The notes under the pieces were generated by a model, which did no database searches, was not told the DNA's origin, and saw only the letters and a list, made by a program, of their open reading frames with translations. DNA of 64,000 nt from Arhodomonas sp052060015. Its GTDB lineage: Bacteria > Pseudomonadota > Gammaproteobacteria > Nitrococcales > Nitrococcaceae. The stretch covers positions 124,001 to 188,000 of the forward strand of contig NZ_JBPODZ010000006.1 of the NCBI RefSeq assembly GCF_052060015.1, given 5' to 3'. The position numbers and the translations under genes were made by a program. Below are positions 27,503 to 37,300 of this stretch, one piece after another; the first letter of the stretch is position 1, and each line of letters starts with the position of its first letter.

Positions 27503-28252
27503 ATGATGAACAGAGCAGCGTCATGGGCATGGCTGGTCGTGGTGATCGTGGTGTTCCTCACTGGATGTGCCAGCTATGGGGAGGAACGGGTCGCCCCGGT
27601 GCCACTCCCCGAGGCCGAGGCGGATGCGGTTACGGTCGGCGAGACGGCCTTCCTTGTACGCGCCTATCTCGATCCCGCGGCCGCCCGGGAGGCCTTTGGC
27701 TTCGACATCCGCGGGGCGGGGCTGCTACCGGTGCAGTTCGTCGTCGATAACGGCAGTGGCGGGCCGGTTCGCATCGATGACGAGCGGGTGCTCCTCGAGG
27801 ATCGCGACGGCAATGCCTGGCCCGTGCTCAGCGCCCGCCAGGCCGAAGAGCGGGTACGCCGCCATGTCGAGCAGGGTGAAGCCGTGCGAAGTGGCGCGCG
27901 TAGCTCGCTGCTGACGGCCCTCGCCGGCGCCATCGCCGGTGCGGCCATCGGCGTAGTGGGCGGCGGGGATGTCGCCGAGACCGCCGGCAAGGGTGCGGTT
28001 GCCGGTGGCGCCATCGGCGCTATCGGTGGCGGGGCGAGCGGCTACGCCAACGTGGGCCGCGAGATCCGGCGTGATCTCGCGGAACGCTCCATCCGCGATC
28101 GGGTCATCGCCTCCGGCGAGTTGGCCTATGGTTTCATGTTCTTTCCCGGCGCGGAGGAGGCGACTTCGGTGCGGCAGCTGCGCCTGACGGTGACCGTCGA
28201 CGAACGTGCCCACGCCCTGCGACTGCCCGTGGCGACCGTACCGGCGCCGTAG
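27503..28252 (+). CDS. lipoprotein with glycine-zipper segment
   Basis: A 249-residue lipoprotein. The signal peptide ends at lipobox LTGC. The first half (~45-140) is a beta-rich domain with no name I can give. A glycine-zipper stretch (AIAGAAIGVVGGG; AVAGGAIGAIGGGASGYANVG) at ~150-190 may insert in or line a membrane, and a beta-rich C-terminus follows. Two adjacent ATGs (27503 and 27506) could both start it. It is divergent from uraA. Function unknown; an outer-membrane location is expected from the lipobox without Asp at +2. Confidence 0.75.
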   Translation: MMNRAASWAWLVVVIVVFLTGCASYGEERVAPVPLPEAEADAVTVGETAFLVRAYLDPAAAREAFGFDIRGAGLLPVQFVVDNGSGGPVRIDDERVLLEDRDGNAWPVLSARQAEERVRRHVEQGEAVRSGARSSLLTALAGAIAGAAIGVVGGGDVAETAGKGAVAGGAIGAIGGGASGYANVGREIRRDLAERSIRDRVIASGELAYGFMFFPGAEEATSVRQLRLTVTVDERAHALRLPVATVPAP

Positions 28253-28466
28253 CGCCCGTCCCCACCGCTCTCAGCCCGCCGGTGCCGGCGTCCCCTCGGC
28301 ACGCGACGCGTCCCGGGCCGTTCGGTGCCGGCAGCCCCGCGGGCGCTGTCTCAGCGGCAATCAATCGTGAAGCCTCGTGAACATCACGGGCCCTGGTGCC
28401 GCCCGCGGTTTTCGTGGACCGTCCGGCAATGGATAATTTCGGCGGCACTGGGGTCCAAGGACGCTG

Positions 28467-29861
28467 ATGGGCGCAAAATCAAGGAAATGGCAGCTCGCCG
28501 CAGCGGCGTTGGTGACGGCGTGGGTCGTCGCCGGCTGCGCGCCGGCGACCGATCCCCCCGATCCCGGCACCGTCCCGCTCCCGGAAGCGTTTCCGGAACA
28601 GGGCGTGGCGGTCCTGCCCACGAAGTGGTGGCAGCACTTCGACGATCCGGTGCTGGACCGCCTCCAGGAACGGGCGCTGACGGGCAGTTTCTCCCTTGCC
28701 GCGGCCCGGGCGCGGCTACGTCAGGCCCGGGCATTGGCCCGTATTCGGGGCGCGGAACGGCTGCCCCGGGTCGACACCAGCGCCGAGGCCAGCGCCTCCC
28801 GCGAGGGTGGCGTCGATAGCGAGCGCTATGAGGCCGGCCTTGCTGCGGGTTTCGAGGTGGACCTCTGGGGGCGGCTGGAGGCCCAGGCCGAGGGCGCGCG
28901 GCTGGAGGCAGAGGCCACCCGCTTCGACCTGCGTGCCGCCGCGGTGTCGCTGACTGCGGAGGTGGCCGGAAGCTACTTCCGCCTTGGCCGCCAGGATGCC
29001 GTCATCGAGTTGCTCGAGCGGCAACGGCGGTTGAATGAGCAGCTCGCGCGGGTGGTGGCGATACGCTACCGCAACGGCCAGGCGCGTGCGGACGAGGTTC
29101 TGCGCCAACGGCGGCTTGCTGAGCAGAGCGCCGGTGAGCTGGAGACGGCCCGGGGAGAGCGGGAACGGCTGGTCGCCGAGTTGGCTGCGTTGCTGGGCGA
29201 ACCCCCCGGCGAGCTGGACATCGAACCGGCTGGCGGTGCCGCCGATCTGCCGCCGTTGCCGCGTACCGGTGTGCCTGCCGATTGGTTGCAGCGGCGCCCG
29301 GATCTGCGGGCGGCGTTGCTACGTGTGGAGTCCGCCGATGCGGAGGTGGCTGCGGCCATCGCGGACCGTTACCCGAGCCTCGACCTGTCGGCGTCGTTCA
29401 CCACCACTGCCGCATCCCCGGGGAGTTTGTTCGAGGGCTGGCTCCGACAGCTCGCCGCCTCCCTGGCCCTGCCCCTATTCCGTGGCGGGGCGCTGGCGGG
29501 CGAGGTGGAGCGTAGCCGGGCTGGCCGGGCGGTGGCGTTCAACGAGTATGCGCAGACGGTGATGGATGCCTTGGCCGAGGTGGAGCGGGCGCTGGCGGCG
29601 GAGCGTGCCGACCGGCGGCTGCTCGAGCGCCTACGCCGGGAGCAACGCCTGGCGGCGGACGCCCAGCAGCGGCTGCGAAGCCGCTACATCAACGGCGCCG
29701 CCGACTACCTGGAGGTCCTGGACGCGCTGTCCACCCTGCAGAACGTGGAGCGCCGGGCCCTGGAGGCTCGTTGGGAGCTGCCCCTGGACCGGGTGGCGCT
29801 GATTCGCGCCCTGGCCGGTGGGGCCTTCGGTGAAACGGGGAAGGAGGACGATGGGCGCTGA
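28467..29861 (+). CDS. RND efflux outer-membrane factor (NodT/TolC-type lipoprotein)
   Basis: A 464-residue outer-membrane channel of the OEP family. Lipobox VAGC ends the signal peptide. Two repeats of long helices and beta strands follow, with typical segments KWWQHFDDPVLDRL, FEVDLWGRLEA, WLQRRPDLRAALLRVESADAEV and LALPLFRGG. It is the first gene of the oep-mfp-rnd operon; the ATG of the next gene overlaps its end by 11 bases. A GATAAT box at 28432-28437 may be the operon -10. No TetR or two-component regulator lies next to it. Confidence 0.92.
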   Translation: MGAKSRKWQLAAAALVTAWVVAGCAPATDPPDPGTVPLPEAFPEQGVAVLPTKWWQHFDDPVLDRLQERALTGSFSLAAARARLRQARALARIRGAERLPRVDTSAEASASREGGVDSERYEAGLAAGFEVDLWGRLEAQAEGARLEAEATRFDLRAAAVSLTAEVAGSYFRLGRQDAVIELLERQRRLNEQLARVVAIRYRNGQARADEVLRQRRLAEQSAGELETARGERERLVAELAALLGEPPGELDIEPAGGAADLPPLPRTGVPADWLQRRPDLRAALLRVESADAEVAAAIADRYPSLDLSASFTTTAASPGSLFEGWLRQLAASLALPLFRGGALAGEVERSRAGRAVAFNEYAQTVMDALAEVERALAAERADRRLLERLRREQRLAADAQQRLRSRYINGAADYLEVLDALSTLQNVERRALEARWELPLDRVALIRALAGGAFGETGKEDDGR

Positions 29862-31074
29862 CGAAGGGGCCACGGGTGAGACCGCCGGCGGGATCGCGCG
29901 CAAGCTGGTGCATGCCCTCCTGGCGCTGGCGGTGCTCGCAGGCGGTGCGCTGGTTACCTGGCGCATTATGGAGGTGGACGACGAGGTGGGCCGCCAGGGG
30001 AGTGCGGAACGCACGGCCCGGCTGGTGGAAGTGGTCCGCGCCGAGGTCGGTAGCCATACCGTCAAGGTTACTGGGCACGGCGAGGTCATGCCCTCGCGCG
30101 AGCTTGCGCTGCGACCGCGGGTCGGCGGGCGGATCGCCGCAGTCCACGAGGGATTCGAGCCGGGTGGCTCCGTTGCCGCGGGGGAGACGCTGGTCACCCT
30201 GGACGACGAGCCCTACCGCATCGCCCTGGACCGCGCGCGGGCCGCACTGATCCGTGCCCGCGCCGATCTTACCCTGGAAGAGGGACAGCAGTCGGTGGCC
30301 CGCGAGGAATACGAGATGCTCGATGAGCCCGTTGGCGAGCGGGAGCGGGCGCTCATTCTGCGTGAGCCCCAGCTGCGTTCCGCCGAGGCGGCGGTCCGCT
30401 CCGCGGCCAGCGATGTGGCGGACGCCGAGCGCGAGCTCGGCTACACGGAGGTGGAGGCGCCCTTCGATGCGGTGGTGCTCTCCCGGGATGTGGCCCCCGG
30501 TGCCGAGGTGGGTACCGGTACCGACCTCGGCACCCTTGCGGGTACCGAGCGTTGGTGGGTGGAGCTCACCGTGCCGGTCTCCGCGCTGTGCTGGATCGAG
30601 TTGCCCGGACCGGACGCGGAAGGGGGGGCCGCGGTGCGCCTGTACTACGAGCCCGCCTGGGGGCCTGGGGTATACCGGCAGGGGCGGGTGATCCGGCTCA
30701 TCGACCGGCTGGAGGAAGAGGGCCGCCTGGCCCGTCTGCTCGTGGCCGTCGACGATCCCCTCGGCCGCAGCGGTGGGGGAGAGGTCCCGCGCCTGGTATT
30801 GGGGGCGTTCGTGCGTGGCGAGATCCACGGTCGCCGCATCGATGAGGCGGTGGCCGTGTCGCCGCAGTGGCTCCGCGAAGGCGACGTGCTCTGGGTAATG
30901 GATGGGGAGGATCGGCTCGCAATCCGCGAGGTGGACGTCGCCCACCGTGGCCGTGAGCGGGTCCTGATCACGGCTGGTGTCGCCGCCGGCGAGCGCATCG
31001 TCACCTCAGATATCGGTGCCCCCACCGAGGGCATGCCCCTGCGCGCTGCCGGGGAGGACAGCGATGGCGGATGA
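29851..31074 (+). CDS. RND efflux periplasmic adaptor subunit
   Basis: A 407-residue HlyD/AcrA-type membrane fusion protein. An N-terminal helix (~27-41) anchors it. LRPRVGGRIAAVHEGFEPGGSVAAGETLVTLDDEPY is the lipoyl half. A coiled-coil hairpin spans ~130-200, and YTEVEAPFDAVVLSRDVAPGAEV completes the lipoyl domain. The ATG at 29851 has AAGGAGG seven bases upstream and overlaps the previous gene by 11 bases. It bridges the permease and the outer-membrane factor. Confidence 0.92.
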   Translation: MGADEGATGETAGGIARKLVHALLALAVLAGGALVTWRIMEVDDEVGRQGSAERTARLVEVVRAEVGSHTVKVTGHGEVMPSRELALRPRVGGRIAAVHEGFEPGGSVAAGETLVTLDDEPYRIALDRARAALIRARADLTLEEGQQSVAREEYEMLDEPVGERERALILREPQLRSAEAAVRSAASDVADAERELGYTEVEAPFDAVVLSRDVAPGAEVGTGTDLGTLAGTERWWVELTVPVSALCWIELPGPDAEGGAAVRLYYEPAWGPGVYRQGRVIRLIDRLEEEGRLARLLVAVDDPLGRSGGGEVPRLVLGAFVRGEIHGRRIDEAVAVSPQWLREGDVLWVMDGEDRLAIREVDVAHRGRERVLITAGVAAGERIVTSDIGAPTEGMPLRAAGEDSDGG

Positions 31075-34000
31075 GCGCCGGCGAGGGGTGATCGGCTGGT
31101 TCGTCGATCACCGAGTCGCCCCCAACCTGATCATGCTGGTGCTGATCCTCGGTGGCTTGTTCATGACCACTCGCATCACCCAGGAGGTCTTCCCCGACTT
31201 CCAACGCGAGGTCATCGATATCAGCGTCGCCTATCCCGGGGCCACGCCCTCGCAGATCGAGTCCGGGGTGGTGCTCCCGGTGGAGGAGGCGGTTCGCGGG
31301 CTCGAGGGCGTGAAAAAGGTTACCGCCACGGCCCGGGAGGGCAGCGGCACGGTGAGCGTGGAGCTCATCGAGGGCTACGACCTGCAGCGCGCCTACCAAG
31401 ATATCACCCGCGAGGTGGATTCCATCGACACCTTCCCGGACGATGCCGAGGATCCGGACATCGCCCTGAGCGGCTGGCGGCGCGACGTGCTGGATATCCT
31501 CGTCCACGGTGATGCCCCGCAGCACAGCCTGCAGGCCGCCGCGGAACAGGTGCGTGACCGCATCCTCCTCGCCGAAGGCGTGACCCAGGCGGCGGTGGAG
31601 GACGCCCAGGACTATGAGGTCCACATCGACATCCGGGAGGCGGAGCTGCGCGCCTACGGGCTGACCCTGCAGGAGGTGGCCACCGCGGTGGCGGTCAATG
31701 CCAGGGACCGCTCGGCCGGGCGGGTGGAGACCGCCGGCGGGGATATCCTGCTCAAGGTCGATGAGCGCCGGGTGGAGGCCCGTGCCTTTCGGGACATCGT
31801 CGTGCGTGCCAGCCCTGCGGGGTCGGTGGTGCGCCTCGGTGACGTGGCGCACGTCAGCGAGGGATTCTCGCCGGACACCGAGACCATCGCCAGCTATAAC
31901 GGCCAGCCGGCCGTGGGGGTGGAGGTCTTCCGGGTGGGCACCGAGACGCCTATCGGGGTGTCCGAGGCCGTGCGTTCGGTGCTCCCGGAGATCCGGGCGG
32001 GGCTGCCACCGCAGATCGGCGTCGCCATCCAGAGCGACAGCTCGGAGATCTACCAGCAGCGCCTGGAACTGCTGCTGAAGAACGGCTTCATCGGGTTGCT
32101 GCTGGTCCTGGCACTGCTCAGCATCTTCCTGGAGTTCAAGCTGGCCTTCTGGGTGACGGTGGGCATCCCGACCTCCTTCCTGGGTGCCTTCCTGTTCCTG
32201 CCCTGGTTGGACGTCTCCATTAACATGGTTTCGCTGTTCGCCTTCATTATCGCCCTGGGCATCGTCGTCGACGATGCCATCGTGGCCGGCGAGAACATCT
32301 ATGAATACCGTCAGCGCGGCATGGGGGCCATCGAGGCGGGGATCGCAGGGGCCCGCGACATCGCCGTGCCCATCATCGTCAGTGTGCTCACCAATATCAT
32401 CGCCTTCCTGCCCCTGGGGATGATCCCCGGCACCTTCGGCCAGATCTGGGCGGTGATCCCGGCGGTGGTGGGCACGGTGTTCGCCATCTCCCTGATCGAG
32501 GCCCTGATCATCCTGCCGGCCCACCTCGGTCACACTCGTCGCGGGGCCACCACCGGTCCCGGCGCCTGGCTCCACCGGGGCCAGCAGGCCTTCAGCCACC
32601 GTTTCAGCCGGTTCATCGAATACGGCTACGGCGGGTTCCTGACGCTGGCTATCCACTGGCGCTACGTGACGCTCGCCGCTGCCGCGGCACTCCTGGCGGC
32701 CACCCTGGCCTACGCCATGAGCGGGCGCATGGGTTTCATCCTCATGCCGCGGGTGGAGTCCGACCGGGCGGACGTGACTGCGGTGCTGGCGCCCGGTGCA
32801 CCCATGGCGGAGCTGGAGCGGGTGCGCGACCGCCTGGTCGGGGCGGCGGAGGAGGTGCTGGCGAACAACGGTGGTGATGCCCTGGGCGAGGCCGTCTATG
32901 CCCGGATCCGGGGCGATCAGGTGGATGCGCGGGTGTATCTCGCCCCGCCAGAGCGACGCCCCATGAGCACCAGCGAGTATGTGCGGCGCTGGCGCGAGGC
33001 CGCCGGACCCATCCCCGGGGTGGAGTCGCTGAGCTTTGATGCCGATCGGGGGGGACCGGGGGGCGGGCCTGCCATGACCGTGCAGCTGAGCCACAGCGAC
33101 GTCGACATCCTAAACCAGGCGGGGCGGACCCTCGCCGGCCGCCTCGAGGAGCTGGCGCCGGTGCGCGACGTGGACGACGGTTACCAGCCGGGTAGCCCGG
33201 AATGGAACCTGCGGCTCAACCAGAGCGGGCGCGCGCTGGGACTGACCGCCGACGACCTCGCGAGGGCGGTCCGCAATGCCTTCTACGGTGGCGAGTCGTT
33301 CAAGCTCCTGCGCGGGGGCAACGAGGTAACCGTGCGGGTGCGTTTGCCGCGGGAGCAGGCCGACAGCGAGGCGGCCATCGCCGGTTTCCTGGTACCGACG
33401 GCGGGGGGCGTGCGTGTTCCCCTGGGCGAGGTGGCGGAGATCGAGCGCGGCCGCTCGCTGACCCGGATCCGGCGCGAGGATGGACGGCGCATGCTCCCGG
33501 TGACCGCGGACGTGGTGCCCATCGAGCAGACCAACCGAATCCTGGGCGTGGTGCGCGGTGAGCTGCTGCCGCAGCTGGCCGAGGACTTCCCCGGCCTTTC
33601 GTACGACTTCGGTGGCCGCCAGGAGAGCATGCGCGACGCCATCAACAGCTTCTTCCGGACGGTCACCCTGGCACTGTTCGGCATCTATGCGCTGCTGGCG
33701 CTGCCCTTCCGCAGCTACGTGCAGCCGGTGATCGTCATGCTCGCCATCCCCTTCGGCATCGTCGGGGCCATCCTCGGCCACCTGATCATGGGCTACAGCC
33801 TGAGTGTGATCAGCATCATGGGGATCATCGCCCTCGGCGGGGTGGTGGTGAACGGCTCCCTGGTGATGATCGACTATGCCAACGCCCGCCTTGCCGAGGG
33901 GTTCTCCCCCCGCGATGCGGTCCATGCCGCCGGCGTGCGCCGTTTCCGGCCGATCATGCTCACCACCCTGACCACCTTCGGCGGGCTGGCCCCGATGATC

Positions 34001-34198
34001 TTCGAGACCTCCGTGCAGGCCCGGTTCATGATCCCGATGGCCATCTCCCTGGGCTATGGGATCATGTTCTCCTCGGCCATCCTGCTGGTGATCATTCCCT
34101 GCCTGTACCTGGCGGTGGACGACGTGGTCCGGCTGCTCGGGTTTCGTCGGCTGCCCCCTCGTGGGGCGTTCCCGGAACCTCGTACGCCTGAAACATGA
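31064..34198 (+). CDS. RND efflux permease subunit
   Basis: A 1044-residue proton-driven inner-membrane pump of the AcrB/MdtB type, with 12 helices in two repeats and two large periplasmic loops (~40-330 and ~555-860). ALGIVVDDAIVAGENI in helix 4 carries the proton-relay aspartates. QEVFPDFQREVIDISVAYPGATPSQIE is the usual start of the first loop. The second half repeats the fold (IMGIIALGGVVVNGSLVMIDYAN). The ATG at 31064 follows GGAGG and overlaps the adaptor gene by 11 bases. Substrate class cannot be told. Confidence 0.93.
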   Translation: MADERRRGVIGWFVDHRVAPNLIMLVLILGGLFMTTRITQEVFPDFQREVIDISVAYPGATPSQIESGVVLPVEEAVRGLEGVKKVTATAREGSGTVSVELIEGYDLQRAYQDITREVDSIDTFPDDAEDPDIALSGWRRDVLDILVHGDAPQHSLQAAAEQVRDRILLAEGVTQAAVEDAQDYEVHIDIREAELRAYGLTLQEVATAVAVNARDRSAGRVETAGGDILLKVDERRVEARAFRDIVVRASPAGSVVRLGDVAHVSEGFSPDTETIASYNGQPAVGVEVFRVGTETPIGVSEAVRSVLPEIRAGLPPQIGVAIQSDSSEIYQQRLELLLKNGFIGLLLVLALLSIFLEFKLAFWVTVGIPTSFLGAFLFLPWLDVSINMVSLFAFIIALGIVVDDAIVAGENIYEYRQRGMGAIEAGIAGARDIAVPIIVSVLTNIIAFLPLGMIPGTFGQIWAVIPAVVGTVFAISLIEALIILPAHLGHTRRGATTGPGAWLHRGQQAFSHRFSRFIEYGYGGFLTLAIHWRYVTLAAAAALLAATLAYAMSGRMGFILMPRVESDRADVTAVLAPGAPMAELERVRDRLVGAAEEVLANNGGDALGEAVYARIRGDQVDARVYLAPPERRPMSTSEYVRRWREAAGPIPGVESLSFDADRGGPGGGPAMTVQLSHSDVDILNQAGRTLAGRLEELAPVRDVDDGYQPGSPEWNLRLNQSGRALGLTADDLARAVRNAFYGGESFKLLRGGNEVTVRVRLPREQADSEAAIAGFLVPTAGGVRVPLGEVAEIERGRSLTRIRREDGRRMLPVTADVVPIEQTNRILGVVRGELLPQLAEDFPGLSYDFGGRQESMRDAINSFFRTVTLALFGIYALLALPFRSYVQPVIVMLAIPFGIVGAILGHLIMGYSLSVISIMGIIALGGVVVNGSLVMIDYANARLAEGFSPRDAVHAAGVRRFRPIMLTTLTTFGGLAPMIFETSVQARFMIPMAISLGYGIMFSSAILLVIIPCLYLAVDDVVRLLGFRRLPPRGAFPEPRTPET

Positions 34199-34367
34199 AC
34201 GGAGCTCATCGCATCGATGAGGCCGAGCGGATGGGAGGCTTGGATTAGTTTCTGTTAGTAACTGAAATAGAAGGGAGAATCAGAGTAGGATAGAAACCGT
34301 GCCGTGAAACCGGCGGTGGGAGTTTGTATGATGCGAGTTCTTCGCAGCGCAACATGAATCGGATCGA
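34199..34367. other. intergenic region with hairpin and candidate promoter
   Basis: A 169-base gap, A+T-richer than its flanks. CTCATCG-CAT-CGATGAG (34205-34221) is a perfect seven-base inverted repeat seven bases after the efflux operon and may help end it. GTGAAA (34304-34309) and TATGAT (34327-34332), 17 bases apart, form a good sigma-70 candidate ending 35 bases before the large oxidoreductase ATG. Confidence 0.45.
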
Positions 34368-37300
34368 ATGACCGAAACTGCCCGCATTCGAGAGATCCCC
34401 TACAACTACACCTCGTTCTCTGACCGCGAGATCGTCCTGCGCTACCTGGGCGAGGACGCCTGGGACACCCTCAACGAGCTGCGCGGCAGCCGCCGCACCG
34501 GCATCTCCGCACGCATGCTCTTCGAGGTGCTCGGTGACTTATGGGTGGTCAAGCGCAACCCCTACATCCAGGACGATCTGCTGGACAACGCCAAGCGCCG
34601 CAAGGCCCTGATCGAGGCCATGGACCACCGCCTCGACGAGATCGTCGCCCGGGCCGAGGGCAACGAAAAGGCGCTGGCGCTCGCGGGGCAGGCCCGTGCC
34701 GCCGTGCGGGAGTTCGAGCAGTGGTTCCCGGATCTGCGGCGCAGGCGCGAGCGCGCCCGCCGCGCGTTCGCCTGCCATACCCGCGAGGACAATATCCTCT
34801 TCGACGGGCTCTCCCGGGTTTCCCACCAGACCGACGCCACCGACTGGCGGGTGGAGGTGCCCTTCGTGGTGCTCTGCCCGGACACCGAGGCGGAGATGGC
34901 GGCGCTGGTGAAGACTGCCGTGGAGCTGGGCCTGGTGATCATCCCCCGCGGTGGGGGCACCGGCTATACCGGCGGGGCGGTGCCCATGCACGAGGACTGC
35001 GTGGTCATCAACACCGAGAAGCTGGAGGGCCTGGGGCCGGTGGAGCGGAGAATGCTCCCGGGCCTGGATCGTGAGGTCGCCACGGTGCGCGCCGAGGCGG
35101 GCGTGGTCACCCGCCGGGTCTCGGATCTGGCCCAGAGGCACGGCTACGTCTTCGCGGTGGACCCCACCTCCCAGGACGCCTCCACCATCGGCGGCAACGT
35201 CGCCATGAATGCCGGCGGTAAGAAGGCCGTGCTCTGGGGGACGGCCCTGGACAACCTGGCGGCCTGGCGCATGGTTACCCCCGATGCGGAGTGGCTGGAC
35301 GTGGAGCGCCTGGACCACAACCTGGGCAAGATCCACGATCAAGAGACCGTGCGCTTCCGGGTGACCCGCTATGGGGCCGACGGCGAGACCCCCAAAGGCG
35401 AGCCCGAGGTGATCGCCTTCCCCGGCTCGACCTTCCGTAAGGTGGGGCTCGGTAAGGACGTCACCGACAAGTTCCTGAACGGCGTGCCGGGCGTGCAGAA
35501 GGAGGGCTGCGACGGGCTGATCACCTCCGCGACCTTCGTCCTCCATGTCATGCCTGAGCACATGCGCACGGTTTGCCTGGAGTTCTACGGCACCGACCTC
35601 CACGAGGCCGTGCCCGCCATCGTGGAGATCGTCGACGACCTGCAGGCGGATGACTCCGTCAAGCTCGCCGGCCTCGAGCATCTGGACGAGCGCTACGTTC
35701 GTGCCGTCGGCTATGCCCCCAAAGGGGCGAGGGGCGAGAAGCCCAAGATGGTGCTGGTCGCGGACCTCGCGTCCGACGACGAGGATGCCTGCGCCGCCGC
35801 AGCCTCGCGGATGGTGCGTATGGCCAACCAGCGCAATGCCGACGGCTTTATCGCCGTCTCCGCCGAGGCGCGCAAGACCTTCTGGGCGGACCGCTCCCGC
35901 ACCGCGGCGATCGCTGCCCATACCAACGCCTTCAAGATCAACGAGGATGTGGTGATCCCCCTCGATAAGCTCGCCGAGTACAGCGAGGGGATCGAGCGGA
36001 TCAACATCGTCCAGTCCCTGAAGAACAAGCTCCGCCTGCTCGATGAGCTGCGTGAGCACCTGGCCGGGCCGCTGCCCGAGCTCAAGCGCCGCCCCGACTA
36101 CCTCGACCGCGAGCACTACGAGGATTCCCAGGAAGGGGGGTCCATCCTCCAGCAGAAGTGCACCGCGGCCATCGAGCACCTGAACGCCGTGGGGGATCGC
36201 TGGCGGGCCATCCTCGACAACATGGACGGGGACCCGGTGGCCCTGGAAGCGCTATTGGATGACGCCGCCCGGGCCGATCGGCGCGAGGGCGATACCATCG
36301 CGAATCTGCTGTTGCGGCGGAGCCTGCGCATCTCCTACCGCCGGGAGGTGGAGGAGCGGCTGAAGGAGATCTTCGACGGCCGCGACCTCGAGCCCGTACG
36401 CCGTAAGATCGACGCCATCCACCAGGACGTGCTCTCCAGCCGGCTGTTCGTCGCCCTACACATGCATGCCGGCGATGGAAACGTGCACACCAACATCCCG
36501 GTGAACTCCAACGATTACGCCATGATGCGCGAGGCCGACCACATCGTGGATCAGGTGATGGCACTGGCCGGGCGGCTGAATGGCGTGATCTCCGGCGAGC
36601 ACGGCATCGGCATCACCAAGATGCAGTACCTCGACCCGGCCGTTACCGAGCGCTTCGCCGCCTACAAGCGGGAGGTGGATCCACAGGGCTGGTTCAACCG
36701 CGGCAAGCTCCTGGAGGGCTCGGGCCTGTCCGACGCCTACACGCCTTCGCTGCGGCTGCTCCAGCAGGAGGCGCTGATACTTGAGGCCAGCGAGCTCGGC
36801 GAGCTCAACGACGACATCAAGGACTGTCTGCGCTGCGGCAAGTGCAAGCCCGTGTGCACCACTCACATCCCGCGGGCGAACCTCTTGTATAACCCGCGCA
36901 ACAAGATCCTCGCCACGGGGCTGATGATCGAGGCGGTGCTCTACGAGGAGCAGACCCGGCGCGGGATCTCGCTGCACCACTGGGAGGAAATGAACGATGT
37001 GGCCGACCACTGCACGGTCTGCCATCGCTGCGTCACCCCCTGCCCGGTGAACATCGACTTCGGCGACGTCACCGTGAAGATGCGCGGTATCCTCAAGGGC
37101 AAGGGTCAGCGCCGCTCCAGCCCGCAGACGGCGGCGTCCATGGCGTTCTTGAACGTCAAGGACGCGCGCACTATCAACGTCATGCGCAAGGGCATGATCC
37201 AGTGGGGCTACGGCGCCCAGCGCCTCGCCCATCACGTTGCCCGCCGCGCCGGGCTCGCGGGCAGTGGCGGCGAGCGCCCGGACGCCGAGCCGAAAAAGCG

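Noticed and set aside
31001..33094. Long minus-strand open frame opposite the RND permease
   Set aside because: Same antisense composition, no motif and no ribosome site; the permease frame is clearly real.
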